From Bog-756 sp963830165 (GTDB taxonomy: Bacteria > Actinomycetota > Acidimicrobiia > Acidimicrobiales > RAAP-2), in NCBI GenBank assembly GCA_963830165.1, contig CAWHKZ010000002.1, positions 1 through 64,000 on the forward strand: a stretch of DNA of 64,000 nt. Direction: 5' to 3'. Each line of letters begins with the position of its first letter. Within the stretch, counting starts at the first letter, position 1. Shown one piece after another: positions 37,104 through 45,666 of the stretch. A program made the position numbers and the translations under genes. The notes beneath the pieces were generated by a model that saw nothing but the letters and a program-made list of their open reading frames with translations, was not told the origin of the DNA and ran no database searches.

Positions 37104-37541
37104 TCAGTCGGGCATCAGCCACTGCGGTCCGGGGCCCGTGGTGCCCGCCACGTCATCGGGGTTGGTCAGGGCACACGTCTTGAGGGACAGGCAGCCGCAC
37201 CCGATGCAGTTCGACAGACCGCTCTGCAGCGCCTCCAGCAGTGTGATGCGCTGGTCGATGCGGTCCTGCCATCCGGCGGTCAGGCGCTGCCAGTCCCGCT
37301 GGGTGGGGGCCCGGTCGACCGGGAGCACGGCCAGGGCGGCGACGATCTCCTCGAGGGTCAGGCCCACCCGCTGGGCGATCCGGATGAAGGCGATCCGGCG
37401 CAGCACGTCCCGGCGGAACCGCCGCTGCCCGCTCGGGGTCCGTTGCGCGTGCACGAGCCCCCGGCGCTCGTAGAAGCGCACGGCCGACGCGGCCAGTCCG
37501 CTGCGCTCCGACACCTCGCCGATGGTGAGCAGGTGCTCCAT
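37104..37541 (-). CDS. soxR: SoxR-type redox-sensing MerR regulator
   Basis: A 145-aa MerR-family protein with N-terminal HTH (LLTIGEVSERSGLAASAVRFYERRGL), a dimerisation helix, and the SoxR [2Fe-2S] cluster motif C-x2-C-x-C-x5-C (CIGCGCLSLKTC) at about residues 113-124. It would sense redox-active compounds or superoxide by cluster oxidation. It is divergent from an SDR/QueA-like operon whose promoter carries a MerR-like long spacer. Confidence 0.9.
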   Translation of the reverse strand: MEHLLTIGEVSERSGLAASAVRFYERRGLVHAQRTPSGQRRFRRDVLRRIAFIRIAQRVGLTLEEIVAALAVLPVDRAPTQRDWQRLTAGWQDRIDQRITLLEALQSGLSNCIGCGCLSLKTCALTNPDDVAGTTGPGPQWLMPD

Positions 37542-37565
37542 GCCGAGCCTCCCGGGAGAAATCGC

Positions 37566-37596
37566 TTGACTTAAACATTACTTCAAGTTTTACGGT
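37566..37596 (+). promoter_or_regulatory. MerR/SoxR-type promoter
   Basis: TTGACT (37566-37571) and a weak TACGGT (37591-37596) have a 19-bp spacer, as expected for MerR-family activation. The spacer carries the dyad ACTTAAA-N6-TTCAAGT (37569-37588, one mismatch). It lies between soxR and the SDR gene. Confidence 0.5.
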
Positions 37597-37640
37597 GCAC
37601 CTACGGCGCATGGTGCGCCGGCCACAGAGGAGGTGCTCGG

Positions 37641-38336
37641 ATGCCGGTAGCAGTCATCACGGGTGGGTCGCGAGGGTTCGGGCGGGCCCTGGCCACGGGC
37701 CTGGCCGAGGACGGATGGAGCGTGGTGCTCGACGGGCGCGACGAGGGCCCGCTGGAGGAGGTGGGCGCGATCCTCGACGACCTGGGTGCCCGGTCGACGA
37801 TCGTCCCCGGCGACGTGACCGTTCCGGCCCATCGGCGGGCGCTCGTCGATGCGGCCCGGCGGTACGGCTCGCTCGACCTGCTGGTCAACAACGCCAGCAC
37901 CCTCGGACCGAGCCCCCTGCCGAGGCTCGAGCACGTCTCCCCCGTCGACCTGCGCCAGGTGTTCGAGGTGAACGTGATCGCCCCGCTGGCCCTGGTGCGC
38001 GAGGCGCTGCCCGAGCTCCGTCGCTCCCGGGGCACCGTCGTCTCGCTCTCCTCCGACGCCGCCGTCGAAGGGTACGAGGGGTGGGGTGGCTACGGGTCGT
38101 CCAAGGCCGCCCTCGACCAGGCCCACCGGACGCTCGCCACCGAGGAGCCGGAGCTGCGGGTCTTCCAGTTCGATCCGGGGGACATGCGGACGGCGATGCA
38201 CCAGGCGGCGTTCCCTGGCGAGGACATCTCGGACCGACCGGAGCCGGAGTCGGTGGTGCCGGCGTTGCGGGCGCTGCTCTGCTCCGACGCCCCCGCTGGT
38301 CGCTACCGGGCCGACGAGTGGGCGGCCCGGCCATGA
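37641..38336 (+). CDS. Short-chain dehydrogenase/reductase
   Basis: A 231-aa classical SDR: VITGGSRGFGRALATGL, LLVNNAS, VVSLSSDAAV and YGSSK. It has an excellent ribosome site (GAGGAGG). The last four bases overlap the QueA-like start (ATGA). The arrangement opposite soxR suggests redox-stress induction. Cofactor and substrate are unknown. Confidence 0.85.
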   Translation: MPVAVITGGSRGFGRALATGLAEDGWSVVLDGRDEGPLEEVGAILDDLGARSTIVPGDVTVPAHRRALVDAARRYGSLDLLVNNASTLGPSPLPRLEHVSPVDLRQVFEVNVIAPLALVREALPELRRSRGTVVSLSSDAAVEGYEGWGGYGSSKAALDQAHRTLATEEPELRVFQFDPGDMRTAMHQAAFPGEDISDRPEPESVVPALRALLCSDAPAGRYRADEWAARP

Positions 38337-39388
38337 CGGCGGGCACGGCGGTCCCGGAGCGCTACACCTACGACCTGCCCGAATCCCTGGAGGCCTCCGA
38401 GCCGCCCGAGGCGCGGGGCCTCACCCGTGACGCCGTCCGGATGCTCGTCGCCTACCGGGGGACGGGGGCGATCGCGCCCAGCTCCTTCGTCTTCCTGCCG
38501 GGCTTCCTCGATCCGGGCGACCTGGTGGTCATCAACACGTCGGGCACAATGCCGGCGGCCCTCGATGCGACGGGCGACGACGGCACGCAGCTCGTCGTCC
38601 ACCTCTCCACCCAGTTGGACGAGGGGAGCTGGGTCGTCGAGCCGCGCCGGATCACCGGACGCACCACCGGGCGGTGGACCGGCCCCCCGCCGCCCCGGCA
38701 CCTGCAGCTGGGCGGTGGGGCGTCGGCCATGCTCGAGGAGCCCTACGGCCAGGCGGGGCGTCTGTGGATCGCCTCGCTGGACGTGGGCATGCGCACCCTC
38801 AGCTGGCTGGCGGCCAACGGCCGTCCCATCCGCTACGGCTACGTCGACCGCCCCTGGCCCATCGGGATGTACCAGAACGTCTACGCCAAGACGCCGGGCA
38901 GCGCCGAGATGCCGAGTGCGGGCCGACCGTTCACCGCCGACACCATCATGTCCCTCGTGTCCAAGGGGATCGGCGTCGCGCCGCTGGTGCTCCACACCGG
39001 CGTCGCCTCGCTCGAGGCCGACGAGCTCCCCTATCCGGAGCGGATGGTCGTGCCCGAGCCGACGGCCGAGCGGGTGAACGCCACCCATCGCCGCAACCAC
39101 CGGGTGATCGCCGTCGGGACGACCGTCGTGCGCGCCCTGGAGACGGCGGGTGGGGCCGACGGCCGGGTCGCCGCCTACGACGGCTGGACCGACCTGGTGA
39201 TCTCGCCCGACCGGGGCGTGCGGGTGGTCGACGGCATGATCACCGGCTGGCACGAGCCCGCGTCGTCCCATCTGATGATGCTCGAGGCCGTGGCCGGCCG
39301 CGAGCTGCTGCGGGCCTCCTACGAGGCCGCACTCGACCTGGGCTTCCGGTGGCACGAGTTCGGCGACTCGCACCTGATCCTGCCGTGA
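38333..39388 (+). CDS. QueA-like SAM:tRNA ribosyltransferase-isomerase family
   Basis: A 351-aa protein of the QueA family: YDLPESLEASEPPEARG, FLPGFLDPGDLVVINTSGTMPA, LHTGVASLE, ERMVVPEPTAERVNATHRRNHRVIAVGTTVVRALET, SHLMMLEAVAG. QueA normally adds the epoxycyclopentane ring to tRNA preQ1, but no other queuosine gene is nearby and the gene is coupled to an SDR under apparent SoxR control. It may therefore be a paralogue with a different role. Confidence 0.8.
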   Translation: MTAGTAVPERYTYDLPESLEASEPPEARGLTRDAVRMLVAYRGTGAIAPSSFVFLPGFLDPGDLVVINTSGTMPAALDATGDDGTQLVVHLSTQLDEGSWVVEPRRITGRTTGRWTGPPPPRHLQLGGGASAMLEEPYGQAGRLWIASLDVGMRTLSWLAANGRPIRYGYVDRPWPIGMYQNVYAKTPGSAEMPSAGRPFTADTIMSLVSKGIGVAPLVLHTGVASLEADELPYPERMVVPEPTAERVNATHRRNHRVIAVGTTVVRALETAGGADGRVAAYDGWTDLVISPDRGVRVVDGMITGWHEPASSHLMMLEAVAGRELLRASYEAALDLGFRWHEFGDSHLILP

Positions 39389-39452
39389 CGGGTGGCAGCC
39401 CCGGTCGCCCTCCTCCGAGCGGCAACCTCCCCCGGGAGGAGGCGGCCGTCGG

Positions 39453-39998
39453 TCACCTGCCGGGTGCGGCCAACCCCCGCAGGCGCGCCACGCGGTCATC
39501 GTCCTCACCGAGGTAGCGGACCAGTACGCCGAGGGTCTGGTCCACGTTGAGCGCCCCGATGGCCAGCATCTCCTCGAGGTCGGCCCAGTCCTTCGTCCGG
39601 TTGTAGAACGCCTTGAATACGGCCAGGTCCGAGCAGGCCAGGAAGGGGATCCGCCGGCCGGCGAACTCGTGGACCTGGCGGCGCGGCGCGGCCTCGACGT
39701 GGAACTCCGTGGTGTCGAGGAAGACGTCGACCGGCGTCCGGTCCCACCACAGCCGGGTCTGGCCGTCGCGCTCGAGGGCCCGGCGGTCGGCGTCGTCGTG
39801 GCTGACCTGGCCGGCCAACGAGTCCAGCACGAGGGTGGTCCCGTCCACGCCGACGAACACGTTGACGTCGATGTCGACGGTGCCCCGGGCCCGCTCGGTG
39901 CAGAAGGCCAGTGCCAGCGCGCCGCCGAAGGCGTGGGGCAGGCGCCGCTCGTCCAGGGCCGCGCTGATGGCCAGGATCTTGTCGACGATCGAGGTCAT
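39453..39998 (-). CDS. Nucleotidyltransferase of XRE-linked module (AbiEii-like)
   Basis: A 181-aa nucleotidyltransferase-fold protein: HAFGGALALAFCTE (GG motif), VDIDVNVFV (D-x-D metal ligands), VDVFLDTTEFH (third acidic), and DLAVFKAFYNRTKDWADLEEML (the K-x-x-D region of AbiEii-like toxins). Its ATG overlaps the XRE stop by 4 nt. With the XRE partner upstream it forms a toxin-antitoxin-like operon, the intact counterpart of the IS-disrupted pair at 5.5-6.5 kb. Confidence 0.75.
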   Translation of the reverse strand: MTSIVDKILAISAALDERRLPHAFGGALALAFCTERARGTVDIDVNVFVGVDGTTLVLDSLAGQVSHDDADRRALERDGQTRLWWDRTPVDVFLDTTEFHVEAAPRRQVHEFAGRRIPFLACSDLAVFKAFYNRTKDWADLEEMLAIGALNVDQTLGVLVRYLGEDDDRVARLRGLAAPGR

Positions 39999-40309
39999 GC
40001 CGGACCGAAGACGGGGAACGCCAGGGTGGGCGCGTGGCGCGCCGGGAACTGCTCGGCCAGCTCCAGGACGGCGATCAGCTCCTCGCCCCGCGGCATCCCC
40101 GCCAGATCCGGGGGACCCCCGAGCAGCGTCGCCTCGAGCGAGCATCCCGCCGCGGCGATGATCCGGGTGAGCACGGCCGTCGTCGGGTCGACGCGGCCGT
40201 TCTCGTACGCCGAGAGGGTGGCGTGCGAGGTCCCGGCCCGGGCCGCCAGGGCCCGGAGGCTCAGGTGCGACCGCCCCCTGACCGTCCGGATCAGCAGTCC
40301 CGCGTCCAT
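39995..40309 (-). CDS. XRE-family regulator of nucleotidyltransferase module
   Basis: A 104-aa protein, mostly a single XRE HTH (IRTVRGRSHLSLRALAARAG, SHATLSAYENGRVDP, LTRIIAAAGCSLE) with a short C-terminal tail. It is the likely autorepressor/antitoxin of the downstream nucleotidyltransferase. A 22-bp perfect dyad lies 6 nt before its ATG, identical in size and position to that of the first module. Confidence 0.85.
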   Translation of the reverse strand: MDAGLLIRTVRGRSHLSLRALAARAGTSHATLSAYENGRVDPTTAVLTRIIAAAGCSLEATLLGGPPDLAGMPRGEELIAVLELAEQFPARHAPTLAFPVFGPA

Positions 40310-40315
40310 GGATCT

Positions 40316-40337
40316 ATGGTATCAGTTCCGATACCAT
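40316..40337. promoter_or_regulatory. Operator/-10 dyad before XRE gene (module 2)
   Basis: Perfect 8-bp arms ATGGTATC and GATACCAT are separated by 6 nt. In the gene direction the proximal arm ends with TACCAT (-10-like, 4/6), 6 nt before the ATG, matching the module 1 site in arm length, spacer, distance and the outer ATG..CAT bases. Confidence 0.6.
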
Positions 40338-40522
40338 CGGCGAGGGTCAAGGGGGTCAGCGGGGGCCAGAGGGCCGTCAGCAGAGGAAGCCAGAGGGTCT
40401 CGAATCCCGACCCGGACCACCGTCCGGGCCGATGCCGGCCCCTCCGGACGGCGCCCTGTCCACCACTACGCTGAGGTGGTGCCGGAATCCGATCCGAGCA
40501 CCGCAGACGACAAGGAATCCAC

Positions 40523-40780
40523 GTGCCGCCACCCCCCGACGGAGTCCGCCTCATCGGCCACCAGCGCCGCTTCGCGGAGGCGATCGCCCAGATCGACACA
40601 GAGTTGGAGTACGCCCTGGGCCCGGTCGTGGCGGCCCGGCGCGACGAGGTGGTGGCCGCCGCCCGCGCCGCCTACGGGCCCAGCGAGGACTACCGCGGCG
40701 TGCGCGATGCCTGGGACGCCGTCTTTCCCGACGGTGTCTACAGTGCCGCCGGCCTGGCCGAGGCCAAGCGCCTGGCCTAG
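40523..40780 (+). CDS. Small hypothetical protein
   Basis: An 85-aa protein from GTG with AAGGAA 5-6 nt upstream. It is mostly helical and charged (RRFAEAIAQIDTELEYALG, RRDEVVAAARAAYGPSEDYRGV). No family recognised; codon bias and ribosome site support a real gene. Confidence 0.5.
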   Translation: MPPPPDGVRLIGHQRRFAEAIAQIDTELEYALGPVVAARRDEVVAAARAAYGPSEDYRGVRDAWDAVFPDGVYSAAGLAEAKRLA

Positions 40781-40837
40781 GTTCGGCGACCCCCTCTCCC
40801 CTGGGCCGTTACCCGGCCCGGCCCGGTTTGGGCGTCC

Positions 40838-41494
40838 TCAGTCGAGGACGTCGAGGGCCGCCACGATGTCGGCGACCTCGGTGCGCACGGTGTAGTCGGC
40901 CTGGATGTCCACGAACCGGACAGTACGGTCCCCATCCACCACGAGGACGGTCGGGCGGGGCAGCCGGGTCGAACCCCGGGCGTTGACCTGGGCCAGTTCG
41001 AGGCCGAGCGTCCGCTGGGCCTCGATCACCCGATCGGGCTGCTGGAACGCGATGCCGAGGCTGCCGGCGAGCCCGCTGTCCGGGTCGGACAGCACGGTGA
41101 ACTCCAGTTCGGCCTTCTCGGCGGTCGTGAGCGACTCGTCGGGCGACTGGGGGCTGACGGCGACGAGTCGGGCCCCGAAGCGGGCCAGTTCGGGCACCAG
41201 TTCCTTCTGGTAGGTCCGCAGGGCGATGTTGCAGTAGGGGCACCAGCCTCCCCGGTAGAAGACGACGACCGCGGGACCGTCGGCGACGAGCTGGTCGAGG
41301 CTGACCGGAGTACCGGTGGCGTCGTCCAGCGTGAACGGCTCCAGGCGGTCGCCCACGGCGACGGCGCCCGAGGGGACACCCTGGTCGAGCAACGCCCGGA
41401 TGCTGTCGCCGAACACCGCGACGACCTCGGGCGGGAGCCGATCGGCTGCGGCCGCCTGCACGTCGCTGGACTGCTCCTGGATGGATGGGGACAC
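40838..41494 (-). CDS. AhpC/TSA-type peroxiredoxin-like protein
   Basis: A 218-aa thioredoxin-fold protein: VVVFYRGGWCPYCNIALRTYQ contains a CxxC pair (peroxidatic first Cys), followed by LVAVSPQSPDES, VLSDPDSGLAGSLGI, RPTVLVVDGDRTVRF. This is the bacterioferritin-comigratory/AhpC-like group, with an extra ~60-residue N-terminal helix region. It probably reduces peroxides. It is divergent from a TetR gene with two operators between, so it is likely repressed by that protein. Confidence 0.85.
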   Translation of the reverse strand: MSPSIQEQSSDVQAAAADRLPPEVVAVFGDSIRALLDQGVPSGAVAVGDRLEPFTLDDATGTPVSLDQLVADGPAVVVFYRGGWCPYCNIALRTYQKELVPELARFGARLVAVSPQSPDESLTTAEKAELEFTVLSDPDSGLAGSLGIAFQQPDRVIEAQRTLGLELAQVNARGSTRLPRPTVLVVDGDRTVRFVDIQADYTVRTEVADIVAALDVLD

Positions 41495-41524
41495 GGGACC
41501 TCCCGGACGAACGTCGATGGCAGT

Positions 41525-41583
41525 ACTGGACTATCTGGTCCACTGTTATCGAACCACGCCCGTACTGGACTGTCAAGTCCAGT
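41525..41583. promoter_or_regulatory. Paired TetR operators overlapping TetR promoter
   Basis: ACTGGACT-GTCA-AGTCCAGT (41564-41583) is perfect; ACTGGAC-N6-GTCCACT (41525-41544) has one mismatch. A TGGACT box (41566-41571), 17-bp spacer and GATACT (41589-41594) precede the TetR ATG by 6 nt, suggesting a leaderless, autorepressed transcript. Confidence 0.6.
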
Positions 41584-41600
41584 TACGGGATACTCGGGGC

Positions 41601-42212
41601 ATGGGAACACAGCCGACCACCGAGCGGGGGCGCCGGACCCGTGAGCGGATCGTCGCGGCGGCCACCGAGGTGGTGTCCGAGAAGGGTGCCCTCGAGGCCA
41701 GCCTCGACGAGGTCGGCGCCCGCGCCTCCGCCTCCCGGAGCCAGCTCTACCACTACTTCGACGACAAGGCCGACCTGCTGCGCGCCGTGGCCGAGGCCAC
41801 GAACGACGCCGTCCTCGACGGTCAGCGCGAACTGTTCGCCGGGCTCGACTCCCGGGACGGCTTCCGGCAGTGGGCCGACGCCCTCGTCGCGGTACAGGAA
41901 GGGAGCGGCGGGCGGGGCGGCTGTCCATCGCCAACCTGGTCGGTCAACTGGGCGAGCGTGACGACGACACCCGCATCGTGCTCGCCTCCGGCTTCGACCG
42001 CTGGGAGGCCGGCATCGGTGCCGGGCTCCGGTCGATGGTCGCCTCGGGTGAGCTCGACGCCGACACCGACGTCGAGTCGCTGGCCACCTCCACCCTGGCC
42101 AGCCTCCAGGGCGGGCTGGTCCTCACCCAGGCACCGGCGCGATCCACGCGCGCTCCGCCGGGCGCTCGACGGCGCCCTCGCCCTCATCGACACCCACCGC
42201 ACCCGGCGCTGA
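41601..42212 (+). pseudogene. TetR-family regulator with two compensating frameshifts
   Basis: The N-terminus is a normal TetR HTH (RERIVAAATEVVSEKGALEA, VGARASASRSQLYHYFDDKADLL). After VAVQEG (about 41900) the family sequence continues in another frame (RLSIANLVGQLGERDDDTRIVLASG...LASLQGGLVLTQ) until about 42125. It then returns to the original frame (DPRALRRALDGALALIDTH) to the stop at 42212. Two opposite 1-bp indels would explain this. The first is in a G-rich run. If real, the ligand domain is scrambled for ~75 residues. Confidence 0.7.
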
Positions 42213-42419
42213 ACCCCACGGGAGTCCGTCGGCGGACCGGTCGGCACCGTCCGTGGCTGCCATCCGTGACCCGTCCACGACGGGTCCGCCGTGGTCGCCC
42301 CCGTCACCGCCCCACGCAGTTCGATACGGTGCCATCGCAATGGCCACCACGTTCCCGAGCCCGGACCTGCGATGCGGACGTGGCCGCGATGACCGCCCGG
42401 GACGTGCGGGGGCGGGCCG

Positions 42420-43673
42420 ATGAGCGAGGTCCGGATCGACGACCTCCGCGACCCGCGACGCCAGGGGTCGGAGCAGTCCCTCTACGACTACTCGCTGACC
42501 ATGGACATCGACCTCGACGTCGGCCGGCTGATCGCCGACGCCCGGTCGGCCACCGGGCTGTCGGACTTCGGCGACACCGGCGTGCTCGACCGCCTCGCGG
42601 TCCAGGTCCGCGCCGTCGAGGCCGACGCCGGGCTGTCGGGCCTGGGACGCTACATCGTGCGGGAAAGGCTGCTCGGGCTGCTGGCCGCCCGGCTGCGCTT
42701 CGAGGACTTCCTGACCCGCCATCCCGACGCGCTCGACGTCGAGCTCGAGCCACCGGTGATCGTGGTCGGGCTCCCGAGGTCGGGCACGACGCACCTGGTC
42801 AACCTCCTGGCCACCGACGCCCGGTTCCGGTCGATGCCGTGGTGGGAGGTGGGCGAGCCGACCCCCGTCCTCGGCGACGGCCCGGGCCGCGACGGCGTAG
42901 ACCCCCGCTACCTGCGGTGCCTGGCCACCTACGAGACGTCGCGCGCGGTGGCCCCGCTGACCTCGCTCATGCACGACCGGTCCCCCTCCACCATCGAGGA
43001 GGAGTGCGAGCTCATCGACCTCGACCTGTGCGCCTACGTGCTCGAGTGGCACGCCCGGGTGCCGGCCTGGCGGGACCACTACCTGGGACTCGACCACCGC
43101 GCCCACTACGCCTTCCTCCGCCGCGAGCTGCAGGTGCTCTCGTACCTGCGCGGCCCCGACCGCTGGGTTCTCAAGACGCCGCAGCACCTCGAGCAGCTGG
43201 GCCCGCTGCTCGACACCTTCCCGGACGCCACCATCGCCTTCACCCTGCGCGACCCGGTCGCCGTGCTGCAGTCGGCAATCACCATGCTCGCCTACGGGGA
43301 CCGCCTGCGCCGGGTCAGCATCGACGCCGACGGGCTGGCCGCCTACTGGGTCGACCGGATCGAGCGGCTGCTCCGCGCCGCGGTGCGCGATGCCCACCTC
43401 ATCCCGGCGGACCGGCGGGTTGACGTCGAGTTCACCTCCTTCATGGCCGACGACCTGGGCACGGTGGCCGGCATCCTCGGCGCCGCCGGCCTGGAGGTCA
43501 CCGAGGAGAGCCGGTCCGCGCTGACGGGCTACCTGGCCGGCAACCCGCGGGGCCGGGACGGCCGCGTCGTCTACGACCTCCGGGGCGACTTCGGGATCGA
43601 CCCCGCCGACCTCTACCAGCGGTTCGCCTTCTACTTCGACGCCTTCCCCGAGATCACCAAGGAGCTGTCCTGA
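42420..43673 (+). CDS. PAPS-dependent sulfotransferase family protein
   Basis: A 417-aa sulfotransferase: 5'-phosphosulfate loop VIVVGLPRSGTTHLVNLLA at about residue 120, MHDRSPSTIEEECEL, RWVLKTPQHLEQL (3'-phosphate region) and TLRDPVAVLQSAITM. It would transfer sulfate from PAPS to a hydroxyl of a small molecule. It leads an operon with a sulfatase-like hydrolase 2 bp downstream, suggesting sulfation and desulfation of a common metabolite. Confidence 0.85.
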   Translation: MSEVRIDDLRDPRRQGSEQSLYDYSLTMDIDLDVGRLIADARSATGLSDFGDTGVLDRLAVQVRAVEADAGLSGLGRYIVRERLLGLLAARLRFEDFLTRHPDALDVELEPPVIVVGLPRSGTTHLVNLLATDARFRSMPWWEVGEPTPVLGDGPGRDGVDPRYLRCLATYETSRAVAPLTSLMHDRSPSTIEEECELIDLDLCAYVLEWHARVPAWRDHYLGLDHRAHYAFLRRELQVLSYLRGPDRWVLKTPQHLEQLGPLLDTFPDATIAFTLRDPVAVLQSAITMLAYGDRLRRVSIDADGLAAYWVDRIERLLRAAVRDAHLIPADRRVDVEFTSFMADDLGTVAGILGAAGLEVTEESRSALTGYLAGNPRGRDGRVVYDLRGDFGIDPADLYQRFAFYFDAFPEITKELS

Positions 43674-43675
43674 CC

Positions 43676-44920
43676 ATGAGCGGAATCCACAGGGAACGGC
43701 CCGGTGCCGACGCCATCGCGCCGGCCACCGGCGAGCCGGCGACCGACCTGGGCGACGGCATCTGGCTGTCGCAGGGGCTGTCCAACAGCTACCTGTTGGC
43801 CACCGACGACGGCCGGGTGGTGGTCAACACCGGCATGGGCTTCGAGGGACCGCTGCACCGCCTGGCCTACGACGCCGTCCACCAGGCCCCGACCCGGGCC
43901 ATCGTGTTCACCCAGGGCCACTACGACCACGTGGGCGGCGCCGACAGCCTGCGCGACGCCGACACCGAGCTCATCGCCCAGGCGAACTTCCTGGCGTGGC
44001 GGGACGACAACGAGCGGCTCGCCCTGTTCCGGTCGCGCAACGCCGCCTTCGCCTGGATGCGGGCCATCCTGGCCGCCATGGAGCACGCCACCGCGATGGG
44101 GGCCGGCGAGTCGGCCCAGGCCCGGCCCGAGCCCACCCGGACCTTCGACGAGCGGTTGGAGCTGACCGTCGGCGGACGCGAGCTCGTCCTCCTGTCGGTC
44201 CCGGGGGGCGAGACGACCGACTCGCTCGTGATCTGGCTCCCCGAGAGCCGGACCGCACTGGTCGGCAACCTGTTCGGGGCGCTCTTCGGGCACGTCCCGA
44301 ACCTCGTCACCATGCGGGGCGACCGCTACCGCGACACGCTGACCTACCTCGACTCGCTCGGGCTGATCCTGGAGCTGGCACCGGACCGGTTGCTGACCGG
44401 GCACTTCGGCCCGATCGAGGGCGCCGACCGCATCGCCGCCGAGGTCACGGCCATGGGCGACGCCACCCGGTGGGTGCACGACCGGACCGTCGACGGCATG
44501 AACGAGGGCAAGGACGTCCATACCCTCATGCGCGAGGTCCGCCCTCCCGTGCACCTCGACGTCGGCGAGGGCTACGGCCGCACGTCGTGGAACGTGCGGG
44601 CCATCTGGGAGAACTACGCCGGCTGGTTCCACCACCGCTCGACCACCGAGCTCTACGACGTGCCGGCGTCGGAGGTGGCGACCGACCTGGTGGGCATCGC
44701 CGGGGCGGATGCGCTCGTCGGGGCGGCCCGGGCCCGGCTCGTGGCCGGCGAGCCGGTGGCGGCACTCCACCTGACCGACATCGTCCTCGCCGCCGATCCC
44801 GGCGACCCCGGGGCCCGGGCGGTGGCCGCCGATGCCAGCCGGGCCCTGCTCGACGTCAGCGACAACTTCTGGGAGCGGGCGTGGCTGGCCCGGTCCCTCG
44901 ACCGACTGGAGCGTGCATGA
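43676..44920 (+). CDS. Alkylsulfatase-like metallo-beta-lactamase-fold hydrolase
   Basis: A 414-aa MBL-fold protein with the layout of class III alkyl sulfatases (SdsA/BDS1): metal motif TQGHYDHVGG (the first His of HxHxDH is Gln), LLTGHFGPIEG, and the dimerisation domain GYGRTSWNVRAIWENYAGWFHHRSTTELY followed by a TPR-like helical part (AALHLTDIVLAADP). It possibly hydrolyses sulfate esters made or imported by the cell. The altered metal ligand makes activity uncertain. Confidence 0.8.
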   Translation: MSGIHRERPGADAIAPATGEPATDLGDGIWLSQGLSNSYLLATDDGRVVVNTGMGFEGPLHRLAYDAVHQAPTRAIVFTQGHYDHVGGADSLRDADTELIAQANFLAWRDDNERLALFRSRNAAFAWMRAILAAMEHATAMGAGESAQARPEPTRTFDERLELTVGGRELVLLSVPGGETTDSLVIWLPESRTALVGNLFGALFGHVPNLVTMRGDRYRDTLTYLDSLGLILELAPDRLLTGHFGPIEGADRIAAEVTAMGDATRWVHDRTVDGMNEGKDVHTLMREVRPPVHLDVGEGYGRTSWNVRAIWENYAGWFHHRSTTELYDVPASEVATDLVGIAGADALVGAARARLVAGEPVAALHLTDIVLAADPGDPGARAVAADASRALLDVSDNFWERAWLARSLDRLERA

Positions 44921-45666
44921 CCAACCGGATCAGCTTCGACTTCTCGGGTGCGACGGTGCTCGTCACCGGCGGCACCAGCGGGATCGGCCACGCCGTGGCC
45001 TCCGCGTTCGCCGACGGCGGTGCCGAGGTCACCGTCACCGGGACCCGGGCCGAGGCCGGCGGGTACGACACCGACCTCGACCGGTTCGCGTACCACCAGC
45101 TGGAGATGACCGACCCCGACTCGATCGACCGGCTGCTCGCCTCGCTCGGACCGCTCGACGTGCTGGTCAACAACGCCGGCGCCAACTTCCCCGGTGGGAG
45201 GGACGAGTGGGAGCCGGACACCTTCGCCGCCGCCCTGGCCCTCAACCTGGTCGGGCCCATGCGCCTCACCGTGGGGTGCCGGGACCGCCTGGCGGCCAGC
45301 ACGCTGGAGGGAGGGGCCAGCGTGGTCTCCATGGCCTCCCTGGCCGCCTTCCGGGCCATCCCGATCGTCCCGGGCTACGGGTCGGCCAAGGCCGGCCTGG
45401 TCGCCCTGACCCGCAACCTGGCCCGCCACTGGGTGGGGCTCGGGATCCGGGTCAACGCGGTGGCCCCCGGTGTCATCGACAGCCCGATGACGGCACCGAT
45501 GGCCCACTTCCCCGAGCTCCTCGACGCCGAGCTCGCCCACATCCCGATGGGCCGGCTCGGCACGCCGGCCGAGGTCGCCGGTGCGGTGCAGTTCCTGGCC
45601 AGCTCGGCCGCCGGCTACATCACCGGCCACGTGCTCGTGGCCGACGGGGGGTACCTTCTGCCATGA
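44917..45666 (+). CDS. Short-chain dehydrogenase/reductase
   Basis: A 249-aa classical SDR, complete: VLVTGGTSGIGHAVASAF, VLVNNAGANFPGG, SMASLAAFRAIPIVPGYGSAKAG (Ser, Tyr, Lys), VNAVAPGVIDSPMTAPM, ADGGYLL. It overlaps both neighbours by ATGA. It would oxidise or reduce a hydroxyl/keto group in the pathway begun by the sulfotransferase and hydrolase. Confidence 0.9.
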   Translation: MTNRISFDFSGATVLVTGGTSGIGHAVASAFADGGAEVTVTGTRAEAGGYDTDLDRFAYHQLEMTDPDSIDRLLASLGPLDVLVNNAGANFPGGRDEWEPDTFAAALALNLVGPMRLTVGCRDRLAASTLEGGASVVSMASLAAFRAIPIVPGYGSAKAGLVALTRNLARHWVGLGIRVNAVAPGVIDSPMTAPMAHFPELLDAELAHIPMGRLGTPAEVAGAVQFLASSAAGYITGHVLVADGGYLLP

